This document shows, in pieces, positions 1 to 6,723 of a stretch of 25,064 nucleotides of DNA. Both the position numbers and the translations under genes were made by a program. A model generated the notes under the pieces. It ran no database searches. It was not told the DNA's origin and saw only the letters and a program-made list of their open reading frames with translations. How positions within the stretch are numbered: the stretch's first letter is position 1; every line of letters begins with the position of its first letter. Origin of the DNA: Metabacillus rhizolycopersici (GTDB lineage: Bacteria > Bacillota > Bacilli > Bacillales > Bacillaceae); NCBI RefSeq assembly GCF_020075705.1, contig NZ_JAIQUM010000072.1, positions 1-25,064 of the forward strand, in the 5' to 3' direction.

Positions 1-155
1 TTTATCCCACCTTAACGGGCAGTAAAACTCCGACTTCGAGATTCGAGAGAAGCAAAGAAGATAAGTGGGAGATAACTGCCCGTAAAGATCCGATAAGTCT
101 CGCTAACCATCAGTGGGGATGAAGAAAACCCCCACTGATGGAAGTCTCGCTTTAT
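1..155 (+). repeat. bcr1-like structured repeat flanked by TTTAT
   Basis: A roughly 145-base unit lies between TTTAT at 1-5 and TTTAT at 151-155, the form expected of a target-site duplication. Stem A pairs TCCCAC (5-10) with GTGGGA (65-70). Stem B pairs CGGGCAGT (16-23) with ACTGCCCG (75-82). Because the arms interleave (A, B, A', B') they form an H-type pseudoknot. A small TCGA/TCGA hairpin lies within it near 36-46. A 12-bp stem pairs 107-118 with 130-141 around an 11-base loop. A second copy begins at 24938. From memory, length, TTTAT flanks and general sequence match bcr1, the ~155-bp mobile repeat reported for the B. cereus group; no alignment could be run. Confidence 0.8.
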
Positions 156-200
156 GAGTAGACTAGACTAATGCTAGTATTGAGCTTTGGTAAGTTCATA

Positions 201-239
201 AAAAGGACAGGGTCTAAAAATTAGAAACCCTGTCCTTTT
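201..239. terminator. Bidirectional intrinsic terminator
   Basis: AAAAGGACAGGGT (201-213) pairs perfectly with ACCCTGTCCTTTT (227-239), and TCTAA/TTAGA extends the stem inward. The A-rich and T-rich arms let it work in both directions. It probably ends a gene lying left of the window. The rest of the stretch to yisL (240-478) shows no convincing gene. Confidence 0.85.
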
Positions 240-478
240 GTTTGCTTGTCGCCAGAATAACGGGCAGTACGATAAAGAGTCCATTCACCCAACCCTTCTT
301 TTTTACAGATTTGTTGGAAAACAATTCCCCATTATTATATTCGTCTCTCTATATAACGATTTTAAGCTTTCTTCAAGAAATAGACACAACACCCCAATTC
401 TTTGAGGGACTTTCATTAATATTTTTGGTGAATCATGCTAAAATAGTGTTGTTTGAACCTATTAAGGAGGAATAAAAC

Positions 479-838
479 ATGACACATATGCATATTACGA
501 CATGGGTAGTAGCTATCATCCTTTTCTTTGTAGCTAACTCTCTATTAAAATCAGGAAAAGAAAAACCGTCTAAAATTGTTCACATGGTGTTAAGACTGTT
601 CTATATTTTAGTTCTTGTGACAGGTTTTATCATGGTGACAGGTCTTTACGAAATAGACGGAGAGTATATCGGTAAGATCATTTTAGGAATCGTGACAATT
701 GGTATGATGGAAATGGTGTTAGTAAAATCGAAAAAAGGTAAACCAACAAAAGTATTTTGGATTCTATTCTTTGCTGCCTTCATTTTGACAGTATTATTGG
801 GGCTTCGTTTGCCTTTAGGTTTCTGGCTATTTCGATAA
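479..838 (+). CDS. yisL: YisL family (UPF0344/DUF1516) membrane protein
   Basis: The product has 119 residues and is almost wholly hydrophobic, with about four membrane segments (roughly residues 8-22, 37-57, 66-83 and 94-116) separated by short lysine-rich loops such as KSGKEKPSK and KSKKGKPTK. Length and loop pattern match Bacillus YisL (about 118 residues), a family of unknown function placed in the cytoplasmic membrane. The start is ATG 479, eight bases after AAGGAGG (464-470); a second ATG at 488 is possible but too far from that site. It is monocistronic, ending at the terminator at 853-882. In B. subtilis yisL lies close to yisN and asnO; here a citrate-transport cluster sits between them. 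No catalytic motif is visible. Confidence 0.85.
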   Translation: MTHMHITTWVVAIILFFVANSLLKSGKEKPSKIVHMVLRLFYILVLVTGFIMVTGLYEIDGEYIGKIILGIVTIGMMEMVLVKSKKGKPTKVFWILFFAAFILTVLLGLRLPLGFWLFR

Positions 839-852
839 TGTTTAGAAGGTGT

Positions 853-882
853 GTCTACTCCAAAGGGGGTGGGCATTTTTTT
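853..882 (+). terminator. Intrinsic terminator after yisL
   Basis: GTCTACTCC (853-861) pairs with 866-874, allowing several G-T wobbles, around a short loop, and seven T residues follow (876-882). It lies 15 bases after the yisL stop. Polarity is plus-strand only. Confidence 0.65.
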
Positions 883-921
883 ATCGTTTAGCGTAACTAT
901 AAAATTCTTGTACTGTGGATA

Positions 922-1050
922 AGCGCACGATATCGAGCTCCAGCGCCTAGCCCCTCTTGGGTATAAGCCACGCATGAATTGAAGGTAAAAAACACCTTCT
1001 ATTCATGCGCGTCTTATTTGCCCGAGGCTGAACAAGGCGCTTGCGCTTTT
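922..1050 (+). repeat. Mosaic hairpin repeat, copy 1
   Basis: This is a member of a four-copy intergenic family in the window. It has a left part with CAGCGCCTAGCCCC (941-954), an internal hairpin (GCATGAAT..GAAGG pairing with CCTTC..ATTCATGC, about 971-1010), and a right end GGCGCTTGCGCTTTT (1036-1050). The left AGCGCAAGCG end seen in copies 2 and 4 is disrupted here by ACGATATCGAGCTCC. No ORF is present. With flanks, it fills most of the 322-base gap between yisL and citS; a possible TATAAT for citS lies at 1124-1129 without a good -35. Confidence 0.75.
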
Positions 1051-1160
1051 GTTCTATACAATTATCTCTTTTTAAGTGAAGAAGAATGGTGTACGCTAGA
1101 TAGTAGGATGTTAAAAGGATGATTATAATTGAAAGTTACTTTTAAAAAGGGTTAAGCACA

Positions 1161-2759
1161 ATGAAAAAAATTCGATTACAAACAAAAATATTAGGATTAA
1201 TTAGTACGTTAATTCTTGTCATCATTATTCTTCTTGCCAGTATATTTTCATACTTACAATCTGTTGATACAAGGAACCAAGTGAAACAATTAGCTTTGCA
1301 ATCAGCGAAGACGATTTCTCTCATGCCTGAGCTTAGAGGTGCAATTGAAAAGAGAGACCTAGAAGCCCATTTCCGCCCAATCGCTGAGCAAGTAAAAGAT
1401 CAAATACATGCGGAAAATATCATCATTGAAAATCGTGAACAGATTATTTATTCACACTCAAATCCAAGCCAAGTTGGTAGGAAAAGTTTAGACCACACAA
1501 ATTATCATGCGTTAATTTTTGGAGGTTCTAACACTTTTGAAGTGGAACGAGAACCGGGGGCTGTGTTAATTGGAAAGGTTCCTATTGTTGCAGACTATGG
1601 GGATTACACTCGTGTGATTGGAACAGTGTCGGTTGAGTTTCTTGAAAGAGATATTTATCAAAATATATCTAGTAGAATTAAAACGATTGTCATTGCGTCA
1701 TTGATTGTTTTGATTGTAGGAATCATTGGTGGTATTTTTCTAACTAGAAGTATAAGAAAGGATACAATGGGACTGGAACCACATGAAATTTCTTCTTTAT
1801 ATAGAGAAAGGAGTGCCATCCTTTTATCCGTTAAAGAGGGGATCCTTGCGATTGATCAAAAAGGAGCAATAACGCTGATCAATCATTCAGCAAGGTCGAT
1901 GTTGAACATAAATGAGGAAGACTTTATTGGTCAACACGTCAATCAAGTCCTACAAAATGTTAAAATAGGTGATGTGTTACAGACTGGAAAAACGATTCAT
2001 AACGAAGAGGTTCTGATTAATGATAAGGTGTTTATTTTTAATTTAATCCCAATCATTGAAAATAAAAAGGTGGTAGGGGTCGTATCTAGTTTCCGAGATA
2101 AAACAGAATTAAAAAAGCTGATCGATACCATTTCAGAGGTTCGCGAATACTCAGAGGGACTTCGTGCGCAAACACATGAGTACGCAAATAAATTATATTT
2201 GCTATCGGGGTTATTACAATTAGAACGATATCAGGAAGCATTTGAAGTTATTCAAAAAGAGTCCGCTCTTCACCATCATCGAAGCCGGATATTATTTAAT
2301 CAAATTCATGATGCAAATGTTCAAGCGATTTTATTAGGGAAACTTGGAAAGGCATCTGAAAAGAAAATTAACCTCGAAATTGATAGCGAAAGTTTTGTCG
2401 ATCCCTTACCAAGTCATATTGAGGTAACGGATATCATTACTATTATTGGAAATCTAATTGATAATGCATTTGACGCAGTTACACATCAGAAAGAGAAAAA
2501 AGTGACTTTTTCCATTACTAGTATTGGAAACGATATCATTATCGAAGTAACTGATAGCGGTAAAGGAATTTCTGAGGATTTGTTAGGAGCCTTATTTTCA
2601 TTAGGATATTCATCTAAGGGGAAAAATAGAGGATATGGTCTCTTCAATGTTCAACACATCGTAGAATCATTAGGTGGGACAATTGAAGTGAATAATGAAA
2701 AAAATGGTGGGGCCATTTTTACAGTATACCTTCCAAAAAAATCTTTGGAATCGAGTTAG
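1161..2759 (+). CDS. citS: CitS-like sensor histidine kinase (CitA/DcuS family)
   Basis: The 532-residue membrane kinase probably senses extracellular citrate or a related carboxylate and phosphorylates the regulator encoded 12 bases downstream. Visible layout: membrane segment 11-31, extracytoplasmic sensor domain of the sCache/PAS type 35-165, second membrane segment 173-195, cytoplasmic PAS domain about 214-320, Spo0B-type dimerisation region with phosphoacceptor His339 (RAQTHEYANK), then an HATPase_c domain with the N box NLIDNAFDAV (431-440), DSGKGI (465-470) and a GYGL glycine box (491-494). Length and order are typical of CitA/DcuS/CitS kinases. The neighbours, a TctC protein and a CitM transporter, match B. 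subtilis citS-citT-yflP-citM and favour citrate over C4-dicarboxylates; DctS or MalK-type specificity remains possible. The ribosome site before ATG 1161 is weak (AAAAAGG, about 12 bases away). Confidence 0.87.
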   Translation: MKKIRLQTKILGLISTLILVIIILLASIFSYLQSVDTRNQVKQLALQSAKTISLMPELRGAIEKRDLEAHFRPIAEQVKDQIHAENIIIENREQIIYSHSNPSQVGRKSLDHTNYHALIFGGSNTFEVEREPGAVLIGKVPIVADYGDYTRVIGTVSVEFLERDIYQNISSRIKTIVIASLIVLIVGIIGGIFLTRSIRKDTMGLEPHEISSLYRERSAILLSVKEGILAIDQKGAITLINHSARSMLNINEEDFIGQHVNQVLQNVKIGDVLQTGKTIHNEEVLINDKVFIFNLIPIIENKKVVGVVSSFRDKTELKKLIDTISEVREYSEGLRAQTHEYANKLYLLSGLLQLERYQEAFEVIQKESALHHHRSRILFNQIHDANVQAILLGKLGKASEKKINLEIDSESFVDPLPSHIEVTDIITIIGNLIDNAFDAVTHQKEKKVTFSITSIGNDIIIEVTDSGKGISEDLLGALFSLGYSSKGKNRGYGLFNVQHIVESLGGTIEVNNEKNGGAIFTVYLPKKSLESS

Positions 2760-2771
2760 GAGAGGAAGAAA

Positions 2772-3467
2772 TTGATTAAGGTCGTTATTGCAGAGGATGA
2801 TTTTCGAATTGCACAAGTACAAGAACAATTTTTACAAAAGGTACCGGGTGTAAAACTGATTGGTAAGGCCCTAAATGCGAAAGAAACGATGGAAATACTA
2901 GGCGATTGTGAAGTTGATTTGCTTTTACTAGATATTTATATGCCTGATGAACTTGGTACAGATTTATTATTGAAAATTAGAGAGCATTACCCAATGATTG
3001 ATATTATTATGGTGACTGCCGCAACAGAAAGAACGATGCTAGAGAAGGCGATCAAATTCGGCGTTTCTAATTATTTATTAAAGCCAGTAACAATGGAAAA
3101 ATTTATTGAAACAATCGAAGCTTATAAAAAGAAGAAAAAATTACTTAGTAATCGTGATGAGGTGGATCAAACGTTGATTGACCGATACTTTGGAAGCTCT
3201 AACCAATCGACAATCAATCAAAAAGATCTCCCATCAGGTGTTGATCGTCATACGTTAAAGAAAGTGGAAGAAGTGATGGAAGAACTTGAAGGTGGCATTT
3301 CCATTGAGGAAATGGGTGAAAAGATAGGGGCTTCTCGAACAACTGCAAGAAGGTATTTGGAATATCTCGTTTCGATAAATGTTTGTACAGCAAAACACGA
3401 GTATGGAATTGTCGGAAGGCCTGAGAGGAAATATTACCTGTTAGAAAAAGAAAGTAATATAAGATAA
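2772..3467 (+). CDS. citT: CitT-like response regulator (CitB/DcuR family)
   Basis: The 231-residue regulator is the cognate partner of the kinase ending 12 bases upstream. The receiver domain (1-120) has acidic residues E8, D9 and D10, phosphoacceptor Asp54 (LLLDIYMP), Thr82 and Lys104. The C-terminal part carries a helix-turn-helix (about 176-198, around GASRTTARRYLEYL) of the CitB/DcuR/DctR type. It starts at TTG 2772, supported by an AGGAGAGG site that overlaps the kinase stop codon; no better ATG lies near, so the pair is probably translationally coupled. By analogy with B. subtilis CitT it should activate citrate transport genes in this cluster. The tandem 9-mers at 4460 and 6559 are the candidate binding sites; that link is inference. 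Confidence 0.87.
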   Translation: MIKVVIAEDDFRIAQVQEQFLQKVPGVKLIGKALNAKETMEILGDCEVDLLLLDIYMPDELGTDLLLKIREHYPMIDIIMVTAATERTMLEKAIKFGVSNYLLKPVTMEKFIETIEAYKKKKKLLSNRDEVDQTLIDRYFGSSNQSTINQKDLPSGVDRHTLKKVEEVMEELEGGISIEEMGEKIGASRTTARRYLEYLVSINVCTAKHEYGIVGRPERKYYLLEKESNIR

Positions 3468-3484
3468 GTGAACGAGGTATGAAA

Positions 3485-4441
3485 ATGAAGAAAAAAATAA
3501 TTGTCGTTTTCACACTTTTGGTCATGCTTATCAATGGGTGTTCACTAGATTCGGATCCGGCAGTGGTTACAGATGAAGTAACGATTATCGCTCCAAGCTC
3601 AGTTGGCGGAGGCTGGGACTTAACGGCAAGAACGATACAGGACATATTAATAAGTGAAAACTTACTTGATGGGGATATTCGTGTTATGAATAAAATTGGA
3701 GCAGGTGGGGAACTAGGGTGGAAATATACAAAGCAACAAAAAGACCATGTTTTAGCAATAAATTCAAGCCTGCTTATTACAAATAATTTATTAGGTCAAA
3801 GTAAGTTAACCTACAAAGATTTTACACCAATCGCTACCTTGGCTACAGAATGGGAAGTTGTAATTGTTTCGAAGGATTCAAGCATAAGCAGTGCAAAAAG
3901 CTTAATGGAAAACTTGAAAAAGACACCTCATGCTTATAAAATTGGTGTTTCGCCAAGATTAGGGAATGATGATCAGCTCTCTTTTGTATTAGCAAGCAAA
4001 CAAGCAGGATTACCACCTGAGGAACTCGAGTTTTTTGTTTATGAAAATAGTGGTCAAGTAGTTGACGCATTGTTAAAAAAACAAATAGATGTTGCAACAA
4101 TGACTTTATCAGAGGCTAAAAAATACTATGATTTAAATCAAGTAAAGCTGCTCGTTATCTCATCTAAAGAAAGATTAAATGAACTTCCTGAAATCCCCAC
4201 ATGGTCAGAAGAAGGAATTGAGTTAGTTTTTGAACATTGGCGCGGAATAATGGGACCGCCTAATATGACCAAGGATGAAATTCAATTTTGGGATAGAACG
4301 ATTGGAGAAATGGTCAAAACAGAAAAATGGCAGCAAACACTGCAGAAGTATATGTGGAACGACTTTTATAAAAATAGTAGTGAAACGTCTAAATTTCTGG
4401 ACGAACAGGCGAAGTTGTATGAGGTATTAATGGGGGGATAA
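3485..4441 (+). CDS. yflP: TctC-family (Bug) substrate-binding lipoprotein, YflP-like
   Basis: This tripartite tricarboxylate binding protein has about 318 residues. A short basic N-terminus and hydrophobic stretch end in a lipobox-like LINGC, so Cys19 of this start is the likely lipidation site and the protein sits on the outer face of the membrane. The TctC signature follows: IIAPSSVGGGWDLTAR, the GAGGELGW loop, and a C-terminal part typical of Bug proteins. ATG 3485 is preferred to ATG 3479 because the only ribosome site (CGAGG, 3473-3477) is one base from 3479 but seven from 3485. No TctA or TctB partner is in the window, so it is an orphan binding protein, as YflP is beside B. subtilis citM. 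It may help CitS sense citrate or present citrate to a transporter; neither role is shown by the sequence. Confidence 0.85.
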   Translation: MKKKIIVVFTLLVMLINGCSLDSDPAVVTDEVTIIAPSSVGGGWDLTARTIQDILISENLLDGDIRVMNKIGAGGELGWKYTKQQKDHVLAINSSLLITNNLLGQSKLTYKDFTPIATLATEWEVVIVSKDSSISSAKSLMENLKKTPHAYKIGVSPRLGNDDQLSFVLASKQAGLPPEELEFFVYENSGQVVDALLKKQIDVATMTLSEAKKYYDLNQVKLLVISSKERLNELPEIPTWSEEGIELVFEHWRGIMGPPNMTKDEIQFWDRTIGEMVKTEKWQQTLQKYMWNDFYKNSSETSKFLDEQAKLYEVLMGG

Positions 4442-4459
4442 CAACCACTTCTATTCTTT

Positions 4460-4477
4460 AAACAAAATAAACAAAAT
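4460..4477 (+). promoter_or_regulatory. Candidate CitT operator 1 (tandem 9-mer)
   Basis: AAACAAAAT occurs twice head-to-tail (4460-4468, 4469-4477). The same tandem, as GAACAAAAT twice, lies at 6559-6576 before citM. Its centre lies 69.5 bases before the first base of the predicted -10 at 4538, exactly as at the citM promoter. Assignment to CitT is inferred from context. Confidence 0.55.
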
Positions 4478-4514
4478 AGTTTAAAAGAATATAATGAAAT
4501 AATCATTTCTTTTA

Positions 4515-4543
4515 TTTACTTCTCCTAGTAATGGCTATATGAT
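4515..4543 (+). promoter_or_regulatory. Putative sigma-A promoter downstream of operator 1
   Basis: TTTACT (4515-4520), 17 bases, then TATGAT (4538-4543). The -35 is weak, as expected of an activator-dependent promoter. It would transcribe the 52-residue small gene and, if transcription passes the hairpin at 5248-5331, the AbrB-type gene. Confidence 0.5.
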
Positions 4544-4634
4544 ATTGGCAAAAGTACAAGATAAATACTATAAATCGTATCTAACACTGTTTTTACAACG
4601 TTACTTTTTAATATATTATTGGGGGAACGAATGA

Positions 4635-4793
4635 ATGTGGGTAATTACTGTTTATACGAATGATAATAGTATTAAAATGTTTGAATTTGAAACTGAGAAA
4701 GAGGCAAAAGAATCGATCCAAAAGCTAAATGGTTGTAAAATTCTCTCGCATGTTGTCTACTTTAACGATTATGTTGTTGAAGCTGTGAGTTAA
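4635..4793 (+). CDS. Small conserved-looking protein, 52 residues
   Basis: A short ORF starting MWVITVYTNDNSIKMFEF and ending NDYVVEAVS. It is preceded by GGGGGAAC (4621-4628), a usable ribosome site about eight to nine bases before ATG 4635. The sequence is soluble and mixed alpha/beta in character, with an acidic and lysine-rich helix in the middle (ETEKEAKESIQKLNG) and a single cysteine. I cannot assign it to a named family. It has no signal peptide or membrane segment. It follows the predicted CitT-controlled promoter by about 90 bases, so it may be co-regulated with citrate uptake. Codon use looks like its neighbours. The decayed transposon region begins some 30 bases after its stop. Confidence 0.65.
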   Translation: MWVITVYTNDNSIKMFEFETEKEAKESIQKLNGCKILSHVVYFNDYVVEAVS

Positions 4794-4819
4794 TGAATAC
4801 TCCCGTCATTTAATTTTCT

Positions 4820-5230
4820 AACGAAAATTTGAAGTGGGGGTTTCTAACGTATCGAACATTTCTGAACGCTTAACGTTAGTGGAGTTGACACATTGGTGTG
4901 CTAAAAACACCCAACCCCTCTATCCCATTGGTCTTATTTGGATGCCGTTGGGACTTCTTTTCAGCTTATTGGTTTTCACACGATTGTGTGCTTCGGCTGA
5001 CGTTTGGCTTGAACATTTTACGTGGCAAAGCAACGATTCTTGCCACAACCTGCTATGTTTAGTTTTCAAGGGACAATTACAGGAGTATTGTACCATCTCG
5101 GATACTTAATCTACCAACAATCTGCCTTAGGGTATCTTTTGTTGGTAGACCGTATTCGAAGGCGATTCACCCCCCACCTACTCAGCCCTGCACATTCCTT
5201 GAGGAAGGGGTACTGTCGCCTAAATTTGAT
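4820..5230 (+). mobile_element. Decayed IS200/IS605-type (tnpB) 3' remnant
   Basis: No intact gene is present. A frame opening at about 4822 reads KFEVGVSNVSNISERLTLVE, which resembles the variable C-terminal tail of Firmicute TnpB (OrfB) proteins; it has a stop codon immediately before it and no catalytic RuvC or zinc-finger part. The 3' section (5111-5220) has two hairpins and a sequence (GGCGATTCACCCCCCACC ... CCTTGAGGAAGGGG ... TCGCC) that I recall from right ends of such elements in Bacillaceae. A left end and tnpA are not seen. Between, 4930-5100 is low-information and may hold other decayed material. Identification rests on recall and needs a database comparison. Confidence 0.45.
5111..5220 (+). 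ncRNA. Omega-RNA-like 3' end of the tnpB remnant
   Basis: CTACCAACAA (5111-5120) pairs perfectly with TTGTTGGTAG (5139-5148). A second structure closes GGCGA (5161-5165) with TCGCC (5216-5220), with a CCCC/GGGG middle and a TTCC-TTGA-GGAA inner hairpin. In TnpB systems the RNA scaffold ends at the right end of the element and the guide is the flanking DNA just after it; here that would begin near 5221-5230. Expression and function are not shown. Confidence 0.35.
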
Positions 5231-5247
5231 AGAAATGATTTGATTAC

Positions 5248-5341
5248 AAGGTTGACTCAGGATATAAATGTGTGAACATCTCTGCTTTTAAACGAGCAAG
5301 CTGAGAGATTTTACACCATTGAGTCAGCCTTCTTTTGTTTT
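5248..5341 (+). terminator. Long-stem terminator or attenuator before the AbrB-type gene
   Basis: AAGGTTGACTCA (5248-5259) pairs with TGAGTCAGCCTT (5320-5331, one G-T pair). An inner ATCTCT../..AGAGAT hairpin makes a branched structure. CTTCTTTTGTTTT follows. It lies 46 bases before the start of the downstream gene, so it either ends the upstream unit or works as a conditional leader element. Confidence 0.6.
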
Positions 5342-5377
5342 CAAGAAAATGACTCCGTGAAGAAAGGAGGGGGAATG

Positions 5378-6502
5378 ATGATGATTCCATCGATCACAAG
5401 GTTTATGACGAGAAGAAAACGAAAACAAGTTCAATTGATTGAAACATTATTATGTGGACTAGCAGGGGGGATTTTATTTACAATCTTCCATTTGCCGTTG
5501 ATTTGGATGCTTGGGCCTTTAACGGCGATTGTGATCTGGAAACTGCTCTCGAAAAGATCGTTATACTGGCCAGATCAATTTCGAAATGGAGGGCAGATGC
5601 TATTAGGATATAGCATGGGGTTATCGTTTACGAATGAAAGTGCGAGACAAATTATCAATCAATTGCCATCTATGGCGATTGTGACGGTTCTAATGGTCGT
5701 TTTTGCACTGGTAATTGCCTATTTAGTCTCAAGATTAACCGGAATTAGTATACCAAGTGCGGTAATGGGAACGACACCAGGCGGCTTATCGCAAATGGTT
5801 ATGATGAGCGAAGAGATAAAGGGCGCAGATCCAACCATTGTGACGTTCATGCAAACAATTAGAATGTTAACGGTGATTTTCATTGTCCCAGCACTATCGA
5901 TTCATGCCTTTTCAAGTGATGAAACACAAAACAGTCAACCTTTAATCGATTTAGTCGTGCAAACTGAATATGGGAGCTTCTCAACATTAATGACAGTTAT
6001 TGTAATTGTTCTATGTATTACTACATTAGCGGTTCGCTTCAAATTTCCAACTCCATGGATTATAGGACCACTAGTTTCATCAGCTATTTTAACTTTATGT
6101 GGCTATGAAACACCTCAATTACCTCCGATTCTAATTGTTATTGCACAGCTTTGCTTAGGAATTTATTTAGGCCTTGGAATAAAAATAAATATGTTAAGAA
6201 ATTGGAGAAAGCTTCTGCCGTTTTCAATTATTTCGGGATTATTGATTGTTGGGTTTGCTTTTGGATTAGCTTATTGTTTACATAAGTTGTATCCGATTAC
6301 AATGACAACTGCATTTTTAAGTATAGCACCAGGTGGTTTACCAGAAATGGGTGTTACGGCTCATACAGTCCAAGCAGATGTGTCAATGGTTGCTGCTTAT
6401 CAATTGTTTCGTGTGTTTTTTATCTTATTTATTGTACCGATTTTTTTAAGATGGATATTTGGTAGAAATCATGTTGAAGAAAAATCAGTGAAATCATTAT
6501 AA
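5378..6502 (+). CDS. AbrB-duplication family membrane protein (PF05145, TIGR03082-like)
   Basis: An integral membrane protein of 374 residues with about ten hydrophobic segments and an internal duplication. The paired signature is TTPGGLSQM (about 132-140) in the first half and APGGLPEMG (about 317-325) in the second. The family was once labelled ammonia monooxygenase regulator; it is a membrane protein of uncertain function, often found beside tripartite tricarboxylate carriers, and is unrelated to the DNA-binding AbrB of B. subtilis. A GTG at 5357 opens the frame, but AAGGAGG (5364-5370) lies inside that extension, so the start is one of ATG 5375, 5378 or 5381; 5378 gives the best spacing. 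Its place between yflP and citM suggests a role in carboxylate transport (inference). B. subtilis has no such gene in its cit cluster, to my knowledge. Confidence 0.8.
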   Translation: MMIPSITRFMTRRKRKQVQLIETLLCGLAGGILFTIFHLPLIWMLGPLTAIVIWKLLSKRSLYWPDQFRNGGQMLLGYSMGLSFTNESARQIINQLPSMAIVTVLMVVFALVIAYLVSRLTGISIPSAVMGTTPGGLSQMVMMSEEIKGADPTIVTFMQTIRMLTVIFIVPALSIHAFSSDETQNSQPLIDLVVQTEYGSFSTLMTVIVIVLCITTLAVRFKFPTPWIIGPLVSSAILTLCGYETPQLPPILIVIAQLCLGIYLGLGIKINMLRNWRKLLPFSIISGLLIVGFAFGLAYCLHKLYPITMTTAFLSIAPGGLPEMGVTAHTVQADVSMVAAYQLFRVFFILFIVPIFLRWIFGRNHVEEKSVKSL

Positions 6503-6529
6503 AACGCTTGGATTTTTCCATGCGTTTTT
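6501..6529 (+). terminator. Intrinsic terminator after the AbrB-type gene
   Basis: AAAACGCTTGG (6501-6511) pairs with CCATGCGTTTT (6518-6528) with one mismatch, and the 3' arm ends in TTTTT. It overlaps the stop codon and separates this gene from citM. Confidence 0.75.
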
Positions 6530-6558
6530 CAATGTGGATAAACGCATTCCTAATCTAT

Positions 6559-6576
6559 GAACAAAATGAACAAAAT
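6559..6576 (+). promoter_or_regulatory. Candidate CitT operator 2 (tandem 9-mer) before citM
   Basis: GAACAAAAT occurs twice head-to-tail (6559-6567, 6568-6576), matching operator 1 except for the first base of each repeat, and followed in both places by AG and a pyrimidine. Its centre is about 81 bases upstream of the predicted transcription start. From memory, B. subtilis CitT protects roughly -113 to -62 of the citM promoter. Confidence 0.6.
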
Positions 6577-6605
6577 AGCTAAAAAAAATTTTACATTTTA
6601 TATTT

Positions 6606-6619
6606 TGTAAACGGTTACA
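6606..6619 (+). promoter_or_regulatory. CcpA cre site in the citM promoter
   Basis: TGTAAACGGTTACA fits every position of the cre consensus TGWNANCGNTNWCA and is nearly palindromic. It overlaps the predicted -35 (6614-6619), so CcpA bound here should block RNA polymerase. B. subtilis citM is also under CcpA control. Confidence 0.85.
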
Positions 6620-6642
6620 GAACATAACAGCTAATTTATAAT
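6614..6642 (+). promoter_or_regulatory. citM promoter
   Basis: GTTACA (6614-6619), 17 bases, then a perfect TATAAT (6637-6642). The weak -35 and the upstream tandem repeat fit activation by a response regulator. Predicted start of transcription is near 6649, giving a leader of about 75 bases. Confidence 0.65.
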
Positions 6643-6723
6643 GATACATAATATTCGAAATATATACTTGTCTGTCACTCGCGCTCAATGACTAAAGAGA
6701 ACATGAAATAGGGGAGGAAAATT

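Noticed and set aside
242..475. 77-residue open frame before yisL
   Set aside because: It begins at a TTG inside the terminator tail, has no ribosome site, and shows no recognisable domain or Bacillus-like codon pattern. It contains AACGGGCAGTA, which also occurs in the bcr1-like repeat, so part of it may be repeat debris.
922..1050. CRISPR array or tandem repeat
   Set aside because: The related copies are 4 to 10 kb apart with no regular spacers; this is a dispersed repeat, not an array.
3214..3645. 143-residue minus-strand frame across the citT/yflP junction
   Set aside because: It covers the helix-turn-helix of CitT and the signal of YflP on the opposite strand. The plus-strand genes explain the sequence fully.
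5057..5077. TGTTTAGTTTTCAAGGGACAA, whose complement resembles the GAAAACTAAACA stretch common in Bacillus rRNA leader regions
   Set aside because: Only a short match, with no 16S, 23S, 5S or tRNA sequence anywhere near. It could be a leftover of a rearrangement or chance.
4834..5243. Open frames of 91 and 73 residues in the region before the AbrB-type gene
   Set aside because: They have no ribosome sites, unusual cysteine- and tryptophan-rich composition, and coincide with the decayed transposon segment and its hairpins. Treated as remnants, not genes.
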